From Acidiferrobacterales bacterium (lineage in GTDB: Bacteria > Pseudomonadota > Gammaproteobacteria > Acidiferrobacterales > Sulfurifustaceae): DNA of 15,410 nucleotides. The notes beneath the pieces are model-generated. The model did not search any database. It was not told the DNA's origin and saw only the letters and a list, made by a program, of their open reading frames with translations. Made by a program: the position numbers and the translations under genes. The stretch is from assembly GCA_015492195.1 (NCBI GenBank), contig WGFP01000212.1, positions 1 to 15,410 of the forward strand, in the 5' to 3' direction. This document shows positions 12,857-15,410 of this stretch, piece by piece (position 1 is the stretch's first letter; the number at the start of each line of letters is the position of its first letter).

Positions 12857-15229
12857 ATGAATAGACTGTTGCAGGCCTTTCTGGCCTTTTTATTTGTCCT
12901 GCCGGTATATGCCGGGGTCGGGGACGAGCTGCTTGAACCCGACAAGGCCTTCAGCCTCTCGACGCGCATCGTGGACGCCAACACCCTGGAGGCGCGCTGG
13001 AAGATCGCCCCCGGCTACTACATGTACCGGGACAAATTCAAATTCGAGTCCCTCGACGAAAAAATTGTCCTGCAACAGCCCATTATTCCACGCGGCAAGA
13101 AAAAGAAAGATCCGTTCTTTGGGATCGTCGAGACTTATACCAAATCGGTCAAGGTACAACTGCCCATAGAACGCAAAACTTCCGGCGCACACAACGTCAA
13201 GCTGCGCATCACCGCCCAGGGATGCAACGAACCCGTCGGCGTATGCTATCCCCCGATGATCAAACAGGTAAGCTTCAATCTACCTCCGGTTAAATCCCAA
13301 CCGTTAACCGCGGAAAATGCGATTTTGTCGGAAACAAAATCGGACGCGCGCGGTGCACGAGCACCAAAAGCGGCGCCTGAAGGGCGCGGGCCAGGGACGG
13401 CCCCCGCCAAAATTCAATCCCTGAAGGATCTCGCCAAAACCATCGACGGCGGCAGCGGGGTACAGGAAGTGGTGGACCCGGAAAAGGCGTTCACGCTTCT
13501 CGTGGAACCGTTTGGCAAAGACACCCTGCGCGCGCGGTTCGAGATCGCCGATTGCTGTTACCTCTATCGCGACAAGACCAACTTTGAACTCACGCGGCTG
13601 GACGGCGGACCGCCGCCGGAAGGTGTGCGGCTCGGGAATTACAAGCTGCCGCGCGGCAAGATCAAGGTTGACGAGTTTGTCGGCAAAACCGAGGTGTACC
13701 ACAAAGGGTTCGATATTCGTCTGCCGATAGAGGGCCTGGGTAATGAAACAAAACTTGCCCTCAAGGCAACCTACCAGGGCTGTTCGGAAAAGGGTGTGAC
13801 GATCTGTTACCCGCCCGCCACCAAAACATTCAGCGTCACGCCGGGCGGCGGCGGAGTGCTGGCCGTGGCCTCCCTCGCCACCGGCCTGTCCGCGGGCGTC
13901 GCCGACACCGATACGGTTCCGGCGACCCAGCCCTCAATTGATGAAACAAAATTTATATTGGTTGTACTCGGCGCCTTCGGCATCGGGTTGTTGCTTACCT
14001 TCACGCCTTGCGTGCTGCCCATGATTCCGATCCTTTCCAGCGCCATCGTTGGGAGCGGTGACAAACATATCACCAAATTAAAAGGCGGCCTGTTGTCACT
14101 AAGCTACGTGCTCGGCACGGCGGTTACCTACACAATCGTGGGTGTTATTGCCGGCGCCACCGGTGAGCAGCTGCAGGCCTATTTCCAAAACATTTGGGCC
14201 ATCGGCACCTTCAGCATCCTGTTTGCCCTGTTGGCATTGTCCATGTTCGGCTTCTATGAACTGCAAATGCCGCACTTCATTCAGTCTCACCTGCATAACC
14301 GCACCCGTCGTTTTAAAGGGGGATCGTTTATCGGCGTATTTTTCCTGGGGTTGTTTTCAGCCCTGATTATCGGGGCGTGCGTCTCCCCGCTCTTTATCTC
14401 CGCGCTGGGCGTGGCCATCGCCAACCGCGACGCAGTGCTTGGCGGCGCCATCATGTTCTCCATGGCGCTTGGGATGGGGATGATCCTGATCGCCATCGGT
14501 GTCGGCGCCGGTTTCCTGTTGCCCAAGGCCGGCCCGTGGATGGACCGGATCAAACAGGTCTTCGGCGTGTTGTTGTTGGCGGTCGCCATCTATCTCCTCG
14601 GCTTCCTGCCGGAAGTGCCGGTGTTGTTCCTGTGGGCGGCGCTGTTCATCATCACCGGGGTTTACCTGGGGGCAACCCAGAGTCTGCCCAAGGGCGCGAG
14701 CGGCTGGCGTTATCTCTGGAAAGGCATCGGCACCTTCCTGCTGGTCTGGGGTGTGCTGGCGTTGCTCGGGGGGCTCGCCGGAAATCGCGACATCTTCAAT
14801 CCCCTGCCGATGTCTCTGAGCGGGGGCGGCGTTGCGGAATCCGCGCGCACCTCTGCGGAACAACCCGTTTTCGAGCAGGTGCGCACCTTGCGCGAACTCG
14901 AGAGCCGCTTGGCGGCGGCCAAGGCCGCGGGGAAGCCGGCGTTCCTAGACTATTACGCGAGCTGGTGTACCGATTGCGTCCGCCTGGAAAAGACGACCTT
15001 CGCCGATCCGCAAGTGCGCGAGGAATTGCGCCGCCGTTTCGTCTCGCTGCAGGCCGACGTCACCGATCCCAACGATCCGGAATTCAAGGCCATCAAACGG
15101 CGCTTCGGCGTCTATGGCCCGCCGGCCATGCTGTTCTTCTCCTCCAACGGCGAGGAGCGACGGGACCTGCGTGCCTACGGCTATCGATCCAAAGAGGAAT
15201 TCCTCGCGCTGCTGCGTCAAATTAAGTAA
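12857..15229 (+). CDS. dsbD: Thiol:disulfide interchange protein DsbD with two tandem alpha domains
   Basis: A 790-residue inner-membrane protein that carries electrons from cytoplasmic thioredoxin to periplasmic proteins; E. coli DsbD is about 565. Order: signal peptide (1–19, ending VYA); alpha domain 1 (about 27–143) with cap-loop-like DPFFG and a Cys pair QGCNEPVGVCYPP (Cys123/Cys130); linker with an inserted element (about 155–187); alpha domain 2 (about 207–328) with cap-loop-like DEFVGKTEVY, QGCSEKGVTICYPP (Cys309/Cys317) and an unusual Cys233-Cys234; transmembrane beta domain (about 365–640) with Cys385 in FTPCVLPMIPI and Cys508 in GACVSPL; C-terminal thioredoxin-like gamma domain with WCTDC (Cys704/Cys707). 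All family cysteine pairs are present. The ATG at 12857 gives the signal peptide; the ribosome site is weak. It follows cutA and precedes a TlpA-like gene, a plausible electron acceptor. Confidence 0.97.
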   Translation: MNRLLQAFLAFLFVLPVYAGVGDELLEPDKAFSLSTRIVDANTLEARWKIAPGYYMYRDKFKFESLDEKIVLQQPIIPRGKKKKDPFFGIVETYTKSVKVQLPIERKTSGAHNVKLRITAQGCNEPVGVCYPPMIKQVSFNLPPVKSQPLTAENAILSETKSDARGARAPKAAPEGRGPGTAPAKIQSLKDLAKTIDGGSGVQEVVDPEKAFTLLVEPFGKDTLRARFEIADCCYLYRDKTNFELTRLDGGPPPEGVRLGNYKLPRGKIKVDEFVGKTEVYHKGFDIRLPIEGLGNETKLALKATYQGCSEKGVTICYPPATKTFSVTPGGGGVLAVASLATGLSAGVADTDTVPATQPSIDETKFILVVLGAFGIGLLLTFTPCVLPMIPILSSAIVGSGDKHITKLKGGLLSLSYVLGTAVTYTIVGVIAGATGEQLQAYFQNIWAIGTFSILFALLALSMFGFYELQMPHFIQSHLHNRTRRFKGGSFIGVFFLGLFSALIIGACVSPLFISALGVAIANRDAVLGGAIMFSMALGMGMILIAIGVGAGFLLPKAGPWMDRIKQVFGVLLLAVAIYLLGFLPEVPVLFLWAALFIITGVYLGATQSLPKGASGWRYLWKGIGTFLLVWGVLALLGGLAGNRDIFNPLPMSLSGGGVAESARTSAEQPVFEQVRTLRELESRLAAAKAAGKPAFLDYYASWCTDCVRLEKTTFADPQVREELRRRFVSLQADVTDPNDPEFKAIKRRFGVYGPPAMLFFSSNGEERRDLRAYGYRSKEEFLALLRQIK
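13320..13413 (+). repeat. Structured repeat element in frame within dsbD (copy 2)
   Basis: It holds three inverted repeats in a row: CGATTTTGT / ACAAAATCG (13320–13328 with 13334–13342, nine perfect pairs), GGTGC / GCACC (13352–13356 with 13361–13365), and a GC-rich stem GGGCC / GGCCC (13388–13392 with 13399–13403) that extends outward past one C·C mismatch. The last part, GAAGGGCGCGGGCCAGGGAC (13379–13398), differs at one base from the matching stretch in waaF. It encodes the Ala/Pro/Arg/Gly-rich linker around residues 155–186 and is read one base out of phase relative to the waaF copy. The exact ends are uncertain. Confidence 0.75.
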
Positions 15230-15271
15230 CCTCACGCACGCAAAAAATAAATTTTTTCCGCTTTTATTTTC

Positions 15272-15410
15272 ATGCCGCCTGCGCTTAAAAATTCCATCCT
15301 GCTCGCCACGGCGCTTGCGGCTCTGGTTGCCGGCTACTGGTTGTCCCAATTCCTGCGCACCCCGACACCCGCCTCACAAACGGCGGCAGATACCCTGATT
15401 GAATTCACCC
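15272..15410 (+). CDS. Probable TlpA-like thioredoxin-family protein, N-terminal fragment
   Basis: Forty-six complete codons run from ATG 15272 to the right edge. The product starts MPPALKNSILLATALAALVA, followed by GYWLSQFLRTPTPASQTAAD and TLIEFT. This is a positively charged N-terminus plus one hydrophobic segment (about 8–27), which would act as a membrane anchor or signal sequence. The closing stretch resembles the point where TlpA/ResA-type proteins enter their thioredoxin fold (an '.F.LPD' strand), but the CxxC motif would lie beyond the window. Position directly after dsbD supports a thioredoxin-like partner of DsbD; in many gammaproteobacteria such a gene follows dsbD. No good ribosome site is visible; the upstream bases are T-rich. 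The identification rests mainly on context. Confidence 0.6.
   Translation, partial: MPPALKNSILLATALAALVAGYWLSQFLRTPTPASQTAADTLIEFT

Noticed and set aside
13335..13413. CAAAAT at 13335–13340 and 13408–13413 as a target-site duplication of the dsbD element
   Set aside because: The interval is 73 bases, which would shift the frame, and the AT-rich stem that belongs to the element lies partly outside it. The ends remain uncertain.
15236..15262. A small AT-rich dyad (CGCAAAAAAT / ATTTTTTCCG) after dsbD as a terminator
   Set aside because: It is imperfect, has a two-base loop and no GC-rich stem, and the next gene starts on the same strand within ten bases.
1..15410. Insertion sequence, prophage, CRISPR array, tRNA or rRNA
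   Set aside because: No transposase, integrase, regular spaced repeats or tRNA-like cloverleaf was recognised on either strand; genes are almost contiguous housekeeping functions.

Overview
The window looks like a chromosomal segment of a moderately GC-rich gammaproteobacterium, probably an environmental or uncultured lineage. Two blocks of gene order support this. The first is glnE–ilvE–(zinc-finger)–waaF followed by LPS-core genes, the arrangement I know from Pseudomonas-type genomes. The second is groESL next to fxsA, cutA and dsbD, which resembles the neighbourhood around groE in Escherichia coli. Closer placement is not possible by eye.

Layout. Positions 1–4265 (minus strand) hold four tightly packed LPS inner-core transferases: waaF, waaQ, a WaaG-like GT4 enzyme, and a second GT4 enzyme that runs off the left edge. 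Several of these genes overlap or nearly touch. Upstream of them on the same strand are a 69-residue CHCC zinc-finger protein, ilvE (branched-chain aminotransferase) and glnE (glutamine synthetase adenylyltransferase). Next come groEL and groES, with a UUCG-loop terminator after groEL and a sigma70-type promoter plus a perfect CIRCE operator before groES. fxsA (minus) and an exported ankyrin-repeat protein (plus) diverge around 11.8 kb. The plus strand then carries the ankyrin gene, cutA, an oversized dsbD, and the first 46 codons of a probable TlpA-like thioredoxin.

Functional themes are LPS core assembly, nitrogen and branched-chain amino acid metabolism, protein folding in the cytoplasm (GroESL), and metal tolerance plus periplasmic disulfide reduction (CutA, DsbD, TlpA-like).

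The most unusual content is repetitive DNA. A structured element of about 75–95 bp lies inside the reading frames of both waaF and dsbD. The two copies share a nearly identical GC-rich core but are read in different frames. Each copy has its own perfectly paired AT-rich stem although the stem sequences differ. This resembles the in-frame palindromic elements described in Rickettsia. Three imperfect palindromes of two other families fill intergenic gaps; one of them supplies the GTG start codon of waaF. DsbD also carries two tandem DsbD-alpha domains instead of one, and the in-frame element sits in the linker between them.

No tRNA, rRNA, CRISPR array, transposase or phage gene was seen. No gene-free stretch exceeds 300 bases; the longest (8577–8871) is described.
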